DNA of 36,871 nt from positions 1 through 36,871 of the forward strand of contig NZ_CALHII010000205.1 in NCBI RefSeq assembly GCF_938030815.1. Direction: 5' to 3'. This stretch comes from an uncultured Campylobacter sp. (GTDB lineage: Bacteria > Campylobacterota > Campylobacteria > Campylobacterales > Campylobacteraceae). The notes below the pieces were generated by a model. The model saw only the letters and a program-made list of their open reading frames with translations, was not told the origin of the DNA and ran no database searches. Positions 8,749 to 16,121 of this stretch are shown here, in pieces; the first letter of the stretch is position 1; the number at the start of each line of letters is the position of its first letter. Position numbers and translations under genes: made by a program.

Positions 8749-9732
8749 TTACACAAAATACTCGCGGGCGGCATCCTTGCTCTCAAACGGGCTTGTGCTC
8801 AGCTCGCCGCCGTCTATGAGCACGAGGTAGCGGCGCGCGGCGTCTGTTTTGGCGTATGTTAGCGCCAGCCTCGCCGCAAGCTCTCTATCCGCCTCGCTCG
8901 CGCCTCTGCTTAGCAGGCTTAGCGCGCCCACGACATCGTCTTTAAATTTTATCTCGCTAAATTTTGGATTTTGCACTGCGGCAAGCTTTTTGTTATCGCT
9001 CTCATCCCGCCCGATTATGAGCTTAGCGCCCTCAGGCAGGCGCAGATGGCGTCCGAATTTTAAAATTTCAGCGTCCGCGGGCGTTTCGATCTTTTCAAAT
9101 TTTACCGCATCCTTGATCCGCTCGCTGAAGCTCTGCACGGTCAGCAGACAGCCTCCCGCAGGCGTTTCGTAATCCTCAAAGCCGAACTCCGCCGCGAGCT
9201 GCATCTGCCTAGTGCGCCCGCGCCCGCTGATATCAAGCAGCGCGCCCCTATCGACCCAGCCCTTGATCTCGGGCGTCGTAGGCGGCAGCAGCTTCGCGCA
9301 TAGCGGACGCAGGATCAGCCCCTCCTCATCGCCGCTAAGCCCGCCGACCTGAGCTAGAGCCTGCGCGCGTTGGCTCATCGGGCGCTGTCCGAGCACCTCG
9401 CCCGTGATGATGAAGCTCGCCCCTTCACTTTGCAGCATCGCAAGCGCGGTCTTAAACATATATCCGTGGCAGTCGATGCAGGGGTTAAAGTGCTTGCCGT
9501 AGCCGTATTTGGGCTCGAAAAGCACCTGCCGCAGATATTCGCTTCTGATATCGACGCTTTTAAAATCCGCCCCCGCGGCTGCGGCTCTGCGGCGCATGAT
9601 CTCGCTCTTATCGTCCTTGCCGCTAAATCCGATATCCATATTCAGCGCGAGCACCTCGATGCCTTGCGAGACGATGAGTTTGACCGCGAGCATAGAGTCA
9701 AGCCCGCCGCTAAAGAGCGCCAATGCCTTCAT
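8749..9732 (-). CDS. PP-loop ATPase, probable tRNA thiolation enzyme with three-cysteine site
   Basis: The 327-aa protein opens with the pyrophosphatase loop SGGLDS (8–13) of the enzymes that adenylate tRNA uridine or cytidine before sulfur transfer (MnmA, ThiI, TtuA, TtcA). It carries FNPCIDCHGYMF (C85, C88) and PAGGC (C195). Two cysteines in CxxC plus a third, distant one is the pattern that holds a [4Fe-4S] cluster in TtuA-type thiolases. MnmA instead uses two single catalytic cysteines. The C-terminal ~100 residues are a separate basic domain. It follows dnaG with a 9-bp gap, so the two are probably co-transcribed. Substrate and product are not readable from sequence. Databases often carry MnmA-like labels for this group, which may be wrong. 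Confidence 0.7.
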   Translation of the reverse strand: MKALALFSGGLDSMLAVKLIVSQGIEVLALNMDIGFSGKDDKSEIMRRRAAAAGADFKSVDIRSEYLRQVLFEPKYGYGKHFNPCIDCHGYMFKTALAMLQSEGASFIITGEVLGQRPMSQRAQALAQVGGLSGDEEGLILRPLCAKLLPPTTPEIKGWVDRGALLDISGRGRTRQMQLAAEFGFEDYETPAGGCLLTVQSFSERIKDAVKFEKIETPADAEILKFGRHLRLPEGAKLIIGRDESDNKKLAAVQNPKFSEIKFKDDVVGALSLLSRGASEADRELAARLALTYAKTDAARRYLVLIDGGELSTSPFESKDAAREYFV

Positions 9733-9741
9733 TTCGTTCCT

Positions 9742-11910
9742 TTACTTGAGTTGGTTGATCTTTTTTTGATACTCCAAGATCCGCTCGATCTTGTCGGGCG
9801 CGTCGGAGTTTTTGAGCTTTTGCATCAGATCTTGCAGGGCGTTGCGGCGTAAAATTTTGCACGCATCGTTAAAAAGCGCCGCGCCGCCGATCGGCAAAAT
9901 TTCATCGTCCAGTGCGAGTGCACGCAGATTTTCAAGGGCTTCGGTTTCGGCGTTTTGAATATTTTGAGCGGCGGCTTTACTCTCGCCGTGCTTTTCATTG
10001 TCGATCGCGGAATTCTCGCCTTGCTTTGCGTCGTTATTCAAATCTCGCTTTCCGCCCCACTTCTTGATACGGCTTGAAATGTCGTTTGTTCCTTGCTGCA
10101 AGTCACCATTTGCGTCCTGCTGCGCGGAGGGGCCTTTCAAATTTATGACGCCTGCGGAGGCTTGCCTGTTAAAATTTTGCTTGCTAGAATTCTCGCCGCT
10201 TTTTAAATTTGCGCTCTCCCTACGGATAAAATTTTCTCCCGCGCCGCCTGCGGTAAAATTTTCGCTCGCATTACTATCCGCATTACTGCCCGCGATGAAA
10301 TTTTTAAAATTCCCGCCGCTACGAGAGAAAGCCAAAAACGCCTCGAAAATATCGCCGTGCATGCGAAAATCACGCCGCTCCAAGCAGCCGAGCCCGAGCT
10401 CCGCCATCTCGCCATCAAGCAGCATCGATTTTATGATCTGAAGCTCTGCGATCTCCTTGCGGCGCAGTAGCGTCCGCCCGAGCCTCGCCGAAGCCGCAGG
10501 CGGCGCAGAGCTTTCGTAGCGCGCCGTGTTTTGCGCGCGAATAAAATTTCCGCCGTTTAAGCCCCTGCCGTCTGCGCCGTGCCCTCCGTAAGAGCCGAAA
10601 TCGCGAGAGCCGAAGCTCCCGCTCTCGTTAAAATTTCGCCCCTCAAAGCCCGCGCCGAAATTTTTACCGCCGTCGGCGAGATTGAACGAGCCGGGCGAGA
10701 CGTTTAAAATTTGCGCCACTAGGCTCTGATAGGACTCGGCGAGCACGGGGCCGAGCGCTGCGGTAAATTCTTTGATCTCATTTAGCGCCGCCTCTTTTTG
10801 CACGGGGCGGGCGAGGTCGTATTTTTTAGCGATCTGTCGAATTAGAAATTCCCCGCTCTCCATGCCGCTAGCATAAATTTGCTCTAGCTCGCGTACCTTG
10901 CCCGCCGCGATCATATCCGCAGGATCGGCGCCGCCGCCGATTATAGCGACGCTTGAATCTATCTTGTTCAGGCACAAAAGCCGCGCCGATTTTATCGCCG
11001 CATTGATGCCCGCAGCGTCGCCGTCGAAGCTAAGCACGACGTTAAGCTCCGCGCGCTTTATAAGCGGCAGATGAGCAGGCGTCAGCGCCGTGCCGAGCAC
11101 CGCTACGGCGTTATCGATGCCCGCTTGATGAAGCATGATAACGTCCATGTAGCCCTCGGTGATGATGAGGGTTTTTTTAGCGATCGCGCTTTTTTTCGCA
11201 AGGTCGAATGCGTAGAAAATTTTAGATTTATCAAACAGCGCGCACTGCGGCGAATTGACGTATTTGGCGGGGTTATCGCTTATCGTACGACCGCCGAAGC
11301 CCACAAGCTTGCTCGCGTGATTGTAGATCGGAAAGGTAATCCGCTCGATGAAGCTAGCATAAAGCCCGCGCTCGTTTTGCTTCACCGCGCCCGCATTTAG
11401 CGCGTCTTGCGGCGGAATTTCTTCGTTTTGCAAAACCCTGATCGTCTGCGCACTAGCCCCCGCGTAGCCAAGGCCGAATTTGCGAATGCTTTGATCGCTC
11501 AGTCCGCGATCGTGCAGGTACTTCACGGCGACAGGATTTTGATAAAGGCAGCTTTGGTAATAGGCGTTTAAAATCTCAAGCACCTTCTTCTCTTCGCTGC
11601 GCTCCTGGACTTTGGCGCCGGTGTATTGCAGCGCGAAATTATACATCCCCGCAAGCTTTTCGACCGCTTCCGGGAAGCTTATCTTTTCGTAATCTTGGAT
11701 AAATTTAATTGCGTTGCCGCCCGCTTTGCATGAAAAGCAGTGAAAAATTCCAAGTTTGGAACTCACGCTCATGCTCGGGTGCGAATCGTCGTGGAAGGGG
11801 CAGACGCCTACGAAATTTGCGCCGCTGCGCTTAAGCGGGACATATTTTTCTACGACGTCTACGATATCTACGGTGGCCAGCAGATTTTCTATGCTTTCGT
11901 TTTTAATCAT
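9742..11910 (-). CDS. dnaG: DNA primase with two low-complexity inserts
   Basis: DnaG lays down RNA primers for replication. The N-terminal zinc finger is CPFH (37–40) with CFSC (58–61). The TOPRIM core has IITEGYMDV (E252) and SFDGDAAG (D296, D298). At 722 aa it is well above the usual 560–610. The excess is two hydrophilic, Gly/Asn/Ser/Ala-rich inserts, about residues 413–477 and 531–652. The first joins the polymerase core to the C-terminal domain; the second interrupts the C-terminal, helicase-binding domain. Both inserts are rich in RAATTY at DNA level. The N-terminal MIKNESIENL matches the family, so ATG 11910 is the start, yet it has no Shine-Dalgarno and a perfect -10 box ends 7 nt upstream. 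Confidence 0.95.
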   Translation of the reverse strand: MIKNESIENLLATVDIVDVVEKYVPLKRSGANFVGVCPFHDDSHPSMSVSSKLGIFHCFSCKAGGNAIKFIQDYEKISFPEAVEKLAGMYNFALQYTGAKVQERSEEKKVLEILNAYYQSCLYQNPVAVKYLHDRGLSDQSIRKFGLGYAGASAQTIRVLQNEEIPPQDALNAGAVKQNERGLYASFIERITFPIYNHASKLVGFGGRTISDNPAKYVNSPQCALFDKSKIFYAFDLAKKSAIAKKTLIITEGYMDVIMLHQAGIDNAVAVLGTALTPAHLPLIKRAELNVVLSFDGDAAGINAAIKSARLLCLNKIDSSVAIIGGGADPADMIAAGKVRELEQIYASGMESGEFLIRQIAKKYDLARPVQKEAALNEIKEFTAALGPVLAESYQSLVAQILNVSPGSFNLADGGKNFGAGFEGRNFNESGSFGSRDFGSYGGHGADGRGLNGGNFIRAQNTARYESSAPPAASARLGRTLLRRKEIAELQIIKSMLLDGEMAELGLGCLERRDFRMHGDIFEAFLAFSRSGGNFKNFIAGSNADSNASENFTAGGAGENFIRRESANLKSGENSSKQNFNRQASAGVINLKGPSAQQDANGDLQQGTNDISSRIKKWGGKRDLNNDAKQGENSAIDNEKHGESKAAAQNIQNAETEALENLRALALDDEILPIGGAALFNDACKILRRNALQDLMQKLKNSDAPDKIERILEYQKKINQLK
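9955..10320 (-). repeat. RAATTY-rich insert 2 of dnaG
   Basis: The stretch encoding DnaG residues about 531–652 carries about nine RAATTY hexamers in 366 bp, against about ten in the 1.2 kb encoding the zinc finger and TOPRIM core. The product is low-complexity Asn/Ser/Ala/Gly sequence with repeated ENF, NFI and SGEN words. A smaller insert at 10480–10674 has three copies. Confidence 0.6.
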
Positions 11911-11917
11911 AAGCGAA

Positions 11918-11923
11918 ATTATA
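11918..11923 (-). promoter_or_regulatory. dnaG promoter -10 box directly before the start codon
   Basis: Read on the minus strand this is TATAAT. Seven bases separate it from the dnaG ATG at 11910, so transcription would begin at or next to the A of the start codon. No Shine-Dalgarno sequence is present. This implies a leaderless dnaG transcript from this promoter. Confidence 0.6.
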
Positions 11924-11935
11924 CCCGCACTTTGC

Positions 11936-11941
11936 TATAAT
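11936..11941 (+). promoter_or_regulatory. -10 box of the LapB-like gene
   Basis: A perfect TATAAT lies 30 bp upstream of the TTG start at 11971. It is divergent from the dnaG promoter, the two boxes being 12 bp apart. It overlaps the earliest possible in-frame start (TTG 11941), which rules that start out for this transcript. Confidence 0.65.
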
Positions 11942-11970
11942 TGCCCTTTATTTTTGCGACGAGGTTTGAT

Positions 11971-12996
11971 TTGGATAATTTTTTCTTAGACGATCGCGAC
12001 CCGATTTTCGGGCTTATCATGCTAATAAGCATAATCTTGCTAGTGTCGATTCTAAGCTACATTTGGGGAGTTTTTTCTAAAAAGAACGAGAGGCAGAGCT
12101 TAGAGAATTTTATCAAAAAATTTGACACCCTAGACGCGCTTAGCACCGAGCACAGGCAGCTTTTAGCAAGCCCGCAAATAGACATCCCGACGCTTGGAAT
12201 TTTAGCTAGCTCTTTCGTCAAAAGCGGCGACTTCGAGCGCGCGATAGAAATTTATCTAATCGCGCTAAGTAAGGCTAGCGGCGGCGTGCAGAGGGAGTTT
12301 ATCCTCACCAATCTCGGTATCGTATATTTCAAAGCGGGTTTTTTGGGGCGCGCCGAAGAGGTGTTTTTACAGGCACTGAAGCTGCGCCCGAGAAACAAGG
12401 AGGCTCTTACACATCTTACGGTGATTTACGAGCGGCTGAAACGCTTTAATGAGGCACTTGAGGTGCTTGACGCGCTGCGCGAGCAGGACGCCGAAGTATA
12501 TACTCAAAGCCAGTTTGAGCGCGCGCAAATTATCGCAAACGACGCTAATACGCCGTTTAACAAGAAGATCGCTAAAATTTCGAAGCTAAACTTCAAAGGC
12601 GCGGGACGATTTTGTATGGAGCTTTTTATCAAAAATAAAGAGCCCATGGAGGGCTTTGACCGCTTCCCGCCGATCGAGCAGGCGATCGATCTGATCTATG
12701 ATTTCCCTGCGGCGGTAAATACGCAGGATGCGGAGTACAACGCGCTTTTTTACGCGCTTGGAAAAAGCGATCAAAAGCCGCAGAGCGCGAGTAAAATTTT
12801 TGAGATCAACGCGCTTATGGCTATGAAAGACGCGGGCTTTGAGGACGCCGGGCTTAGCTTTAGCTACACCTGCGCGAAGTGCAAAAGCTCGGTGGGACTT
12901 TTTTCGCACCGCTGCCCGGTCTGCTACGAGCTAGGTAGCATGGAGATTAGAGCGCAAATTTCGGAGAAAACCGGTGAAATCGGTCAAACTTTTTAG
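11971..12996 (+). CDS. LapB/YciM-like TPR protein with C-terminal zinc ribbon
   Basis: The 341-aa protein has one N-terminal transmembrane helix (about 13–33). TPR repeats follow (about 70–200, including FILTNLGIVYFKAGFLGRAEEVFLQAL and EALTHLTVIYERLKRFNEAL), and the C-terminus has a rubredoxin-like metal site, C301xxC304 and C315xxC318. This order is that of LapB, which in E. coli tethers to the inner membrane and controls LPS synthesis by recruiting FtsH to LpxC. Whether that role holds here is inference. I chose TTG 11971 because GAGG lies 6 nt upstream and the promoter -10 box overlaps the earlier in-frame TTG. It overlaps rnhA by 23 bp. Confidence 0.78.
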   Translation: MDNFFLDDRDPIFGLIMLISIILLVSILSYIWGVFSKKNERQSLENFIKKFDTLDALSTEHRQLLASPQIDIPTLGILASSFVKSGDFERAIEIYLIALSKASGGVQREFILTNLGIVYFKAGFLGRAEEVFLQALKLRPRNKEALTHLTVIYERLKRFNEALEVLDALREQDAEVYTQSQFERAQIIANDANTPFNKKIAKISKLNFKGAGRFCMELFIKNKEPMEGFDRFPPIEQAIDLIYDFPAAVNTQDAEYNALFYALGKSDQKPQSASKIFEINALMAMKDAGFEDAGLSFSYTCAKCKSSVGLFSHRCPVCYELGSMEIRAQISEKTGEIGQTF

Positions 12997-13396
12997 CGAC
13001 GGTAGCTGCCTCGGAAACCCTGGAGCGGGCGGCTGGGCTTACATCTTGCAATACGGCTACGCGATAAAAAAGGCAAGCGGCGCAGAGGCGATGACGACTA
13101 ATAATCAAATGGAGCTAACCGCCGCTATAATGGGGCTTAGCGCGCTTAAGCAGCCCTGCCGCGTCGAGCTTTTTACCGATAGCGAATATGTCGTTAAAGC
13201 GATAAATTCCTGGCTCGCAAAGTGGGTCATTACCGATTTTAAGGGCAAAAAAAACGCGGATCTGTGGCGCAGATACCTTGCGGCGGCGGCGCCTCACGAG
13301 ATCAAGGCCTCTTGGGTCAAGGGGCATGCGGGTCATCCGCAAAACGAGGAGTGCGACGCTATGGCTCGCGCGGCGGCGGAAGCGATAAAGGGCTAA
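12974..13396 (+). CDS. rnhA: Ribonuclease HI
   Basis: RNase HI cleaves the RNA strand of RNA–DNA hybrids. The 140 residues show the full catalytic set: D9 in FSDGS, E47 in QMELTAA, D69 in FTDSEY and D128 in CDAMAR, with H118 in KGHAGH. Length is close to the 145–155 aa norm. The start is GTG 12974, with GGAG 7 nt upstream, lying inside the 3' end of the LapB-like gene in another frame. Translation is therefore likely coupled. After its stop there are about 520 bp without a convincing gene. Confidence 0.95.
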   Translation: MKSVKLFSDGSCLGNPGAGGWAYILQYGYAIKKASGAEAMTTNNQMELTAAIMGLSALKQPCRVELFTDSEYVVKAINSWLAKWVITDFKGKKNADLWRRYLAAAAPHEIKASWVKGHAGHPQNEECDAMARAAAEAIKG

Positions 13397-13917
13397 AATT
13401 CTGCGGCGAAGCTTGCGGTTGCGCGGATTAAGCATAGATTTACCCGCGTTTGCTTTGCACGCAGAGCCGCTTCGGCGTAAATTTTATCGCTAAAGTCGGT
13501 TTTAGTGCGTTTGCTTACGCAATCGGGCTTCGGTGCGCTCTATTCATTTGCGTCGTTCGCGCAAGCTCGCACTTATTTGTGCGTGGATTGGGTCTATGAG
13601 CGGACGAGCTTCGGCGGAGATTTCGTTAGCAGCGAGCAGGCTTTAGTGCGACTTATATTCTCGGCGGGTCTGTTTTTAGTGCGGATTTCGTTTGCGACAA
13701 GTGAGCCTTATCGCGGTTTGCGTTAGAATTAGCGGGCACGTTTAAATTTTATTCGTTGCAGATTGGCGCTAGCGCGTTTCATTCGCCACGTTAGTGCAAA
13801 TTTAGCGCGTGCCGTGCTTGCGCTCGTTCGTTTCGCTTGCGTAGGTTTTGTTCGCACCGGATGTCGTTTGCGTGTGAGCCGCCGCGGATTTCGTAGAATT
13901 TTATAAAAAGGTTGATA
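13397..13917. other. Gene-free stretch between rnhA and rnc with degenerate short repeats
   Basis: The plus strand is strikingly G+T-rich. The word TTAGTGC occurs four times (about 13503, 13643, 13677 and 13791), usually followed by GCG or TTCGTTTGCG-like sequence. GCGTTTGC and TTCGCTTGCG-like words also recur. The two open frames here (about 73 and 64 codons) lack ribosome-binding sites and protein-like composition. It may be a decayed gene or drifting repeats; no function is seen. Confidence 0.4.
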
Positions 13918-14877
13918 ATGCAAAATTTAGAAAAATTACAAGAAAAACTGGGCTATAAATTTAAAAATTTAACCCATCTCAAGATCGCTCTTACGCACAA
14001 AAGCGCCAAAAACGGGCACAATAACGAGAGGCTGGAATTTTTAGGCGATGCGGTAATGGATCTGATCGTGGGCGAGTATCTTTTCAAAAAATTTAGCAGC
14101 GATGAGGGCGATCTGAGCAAGCTGCGCGCCGCGCTCGTGAACGAAAGCAGCTTTTCTAAATTTGCAAAATTTTTGAGCATCGGCGAGAACCTGAATATGT
14201 CGCTGTCCGAGGAGCGCAACGGCGGACGCGAGAAACCATCGCTGCTTTCGGACGCGTTTGAGGCGATAATGGGCGCCGTCTATCTTGAGAGCGGGCTGCA
14301 AAACACCGCCCGCATCGCGACTGCAATTTTAGAAATCCTCTATCCGCGCATCAGCTTTAACGAGCTCGTTAAAGACTACAAAACCGCGCTGCAAGAGCTC
14401 ACGCAGGCAAAATTCGGCGTCACGCCCGAATACGTCCTTTTAGGCTCGAGCGGTCCCGATCACAAAAAAAGCTTCGAAATGGCGGCGCTCGTAGGCGGCA
14501 AGCGACTCTCATCCGCCGTGGGAGCGAGCAAAAAAGAGGCCGAGCAAAAATGCGCGCAAATCGCGCTCGAGCTTTTACAAAACGGCGCCTCGCACGGTGC
14601 TAACGCGCAAAATGGCGAGCAAACAGCATGTGGCGACGCACAAAGCGGCGTAAATCGCGCTCAGGACGACAAAAAAGGCTCGCGAAATGGCGACGGACGA
14701 GCGCGGGGCAGCGCAAAGAGCGAGCATAATAATAGAGGCGGCAAAAAGAGCGATCGCGCCGGCACATCGGGCGGCACGCCGAGCGTAACCTACGCGCCCG
14801 AGCGAAACAAAAACGCCGAACAAAACGGACGCGATACGGACAAACAAAGCGGCGGCGATCAAGGAGGCGCGCTATGA
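13918..14877 (+). CDS. rnc: Ribonuclease III with a long hydrophilic C-terminal tail
   Basis: RNase III cuts double-stranded RNA in rRNA and mRNA processing. The 319-aa protein has the signature NERLEFLGDAVM (36–47, with E40 and D44) and the second acidic site SDAFEAIMG (D112, E115). A double-stranded RNA-binding domain covers about 151–221. Normal family length is about 225 aa. Here about 98 residues follow the dsRBD and consist almost only of G, N, D, S, K, R, A and Q with no predicted fold. The earlier in-frame TTG at 13912 is rejected because AAGG at 13908–13911 spaces correctly with ATG 13918. The stop overlaps the aroC start (ATGA), so the tail also carries the coupling site. Confidence 0.94.
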   Translation: MQNLEKLQEKLGYKFKNLTHLKIALTHKSAKNGHNNERLEFLGDAVMDLIVGEYLFKKFSSDEGDLSKLRAALVNESSFSKFAKFLSIGENLNMSLSEERNGGREKPSLLSDAFEAIMGAVYLESGLQNTARIATAILEILYPRISFNELVKDYKTALQELTQAKFGVTPEYVLLGSSGPDHKKSFEMAALVGGKRLSSAVGASKKEAEQKCAQIALELLQNGASHGANAQNGEQTACGDAQSGVNRAQDDKKGSRNGDGRARGSAKSEHNNRGGKKSDRAGTSGGTPSVTYAPERNKNAEQNGRDTDKQSGGDQGGAL

Positions 14878-15989
14878 ACACCTTCGGCGAGAGATTGCGC
14901 CTTAGCACCTTCGGCGAGAGCCACGGCGCGGCGATCGGCGGCGTTTTGGACGGCTTTCCGGCGGGCGTGGAGATCGAGATTTCAAATATACAAAGCGAGC
15001 TTGACCGCCGCAAACCGGGCGGTAAATACGCTACGCCGCGCAAAGAAGCCGACGAGATCGAAATTTTAAGCGGAATTTTTGATGGCCGCAGCACCGGCGC
15101 GCCGATTGGATTTATCATTCGCAACGCAAACCAGCACTCGAAGGACTACGAAGATCTAAGGGATGTTTTCCGCCCCGCACACGCCGATTTTACATATTTT
15201 GCCAAATACGGACTGCGCGATTACCGAGGCGGCGGGCGGGCAAGCGCGCGCGAAACCGCCGTACGCGTGGCCGCGGGAGCGTTTGCGCAAATCTTGCTGG
15301 ATCACTTTAAAATTTCCGTAGAAAGCGGAATTTATGGCGTGGGCGAAATTTACGCGGGAAATTTAGACTTCGGCTTTGCACAAAACAGCGAAATTTTCGC
15401 GCTCGATCCCGCCGTAGAGGGCGCGCAAAAGGAGTTAATTCTAAGCGTCAAAAATGCGGGCGATAGTATCGGCGGCTGCGTGCTGACGCGCATTACGGGC
15501 GTGCCTGCTGGGCTCGGCGAGCCGCTGTATGGTAAGCTGGATGCGGCGCTTGCAGGCGCGCTGATGGGCATAAACGGTGTAAAGGCCGTGCAGATCGGCG
15601 CCGGAGTGAGGGCAAGCACGCTAAAAGGCAGTGAAAACAACGATTTTATGCACGCTAGCAAAAATTTGATCCGCACCAACGGCGGCAAGATCGGCGCAGA
15701 CTTTGCTAGCAACAACGCGGGCGGGATCTTAGGCGGCATAAGTAGCGGCGCGCCGATCGAGATTGCGACGCATTTTAAGCCCACTCCGAGCATTTTTATG
15801 GCGCAGCGCAGCGTCGACGTGTGCGGCGCAGACGCGGTCTGCGAGCTGCGCGGGCGACACGATCCGTGTATCGCCGTGCGAGGCAGCGTCGTAGCCACCG
15901 CAATGGCGCGGCTGGCGATCGCCGATGCGCTGCTGCTAAACGCGAGCGCAACGCTGGGGAATTTAAAGCGAATTTACGGCGAGGATTAA
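14874..15989 (+). CDS. aroC: Chorismate synthase
   Basis: Last enzyme of the shikimate pathway: it removes phosphate from EPSP to give chorismate, using reduced FMN. The 371 residues carry the three family signatures: GESHGAAIGGVLDGFPAG (14–31), RPAHADFTYFAKYG followed by DYRGGGRASARETA, and the C-terminal RHDPC segment, replaced at the third step by AMARLAIADALL. Length is normal. It starts in a 4-bp ATGA overlap with rnc. Downstream (15990–16121) there are about six RAATTY hexamers in 130 bp, including three GAAATTT copies in a row at about 16010–16037. Confidence 0.96.
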   Translation: MNTFGERLRLSTFGESHGAAIGGVLDGFPAGVEIEISNIQSELDRRKPGGKYATPRKEADEIEILSGIFDGRSTGAPIGFIIRNANQHSKDYEDLRDVFRPAHADFTYFAKYGLRDYRGGGRASARETAVRVAAGAFAQILLDHFKISVESGIYGVGEIYAGNLDFGFAQNSEIFALDPAVEGAQKELILSVKNAGDSIGGCVLTRITGVPAGLGEPLYGKLDAALAGALMGINGVKAVQIGAGVRASTLKGSENNDFMHASKNLIRTNGGKIGADFASNNAGGILGGISSGAPIEIATHFKPTPSIFMAQRSVDVCGADAVCELRGRHDPCIAVRGSVVATAMARLAIADALLLNASATLGNLKRIYGED

Positions 15990-16121
15990 ATTTAGACGAG
16001 CGGCGCGGCGAAATTTTGCGAAATTTCATGAAATTTCAAGGGTCGAGCGATGAAATTCCCACGAGCGAGGCGGACAAATTTTAAATTTACGCGGTAGGTC
16101 TATCGCGACAAGGAGGGCAAA

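Noticed and set aside
13505..13726. 73-codon frame between rnhA and rnc
   Set aside because: No ribosome-binding site, no recognisable motif, and the sequence is made of degenerate GT-rich repeats. Listed only as gene-free.
15350..15898. 182-codon open frame on the minus strand inside aroC
   Set aside because: It lies wholly inside the well-supported chorismate synthase gene, has no ribosome site, and has the Ala/Pro/Ser composition of a shadow frame in GC-rich coding DNA.
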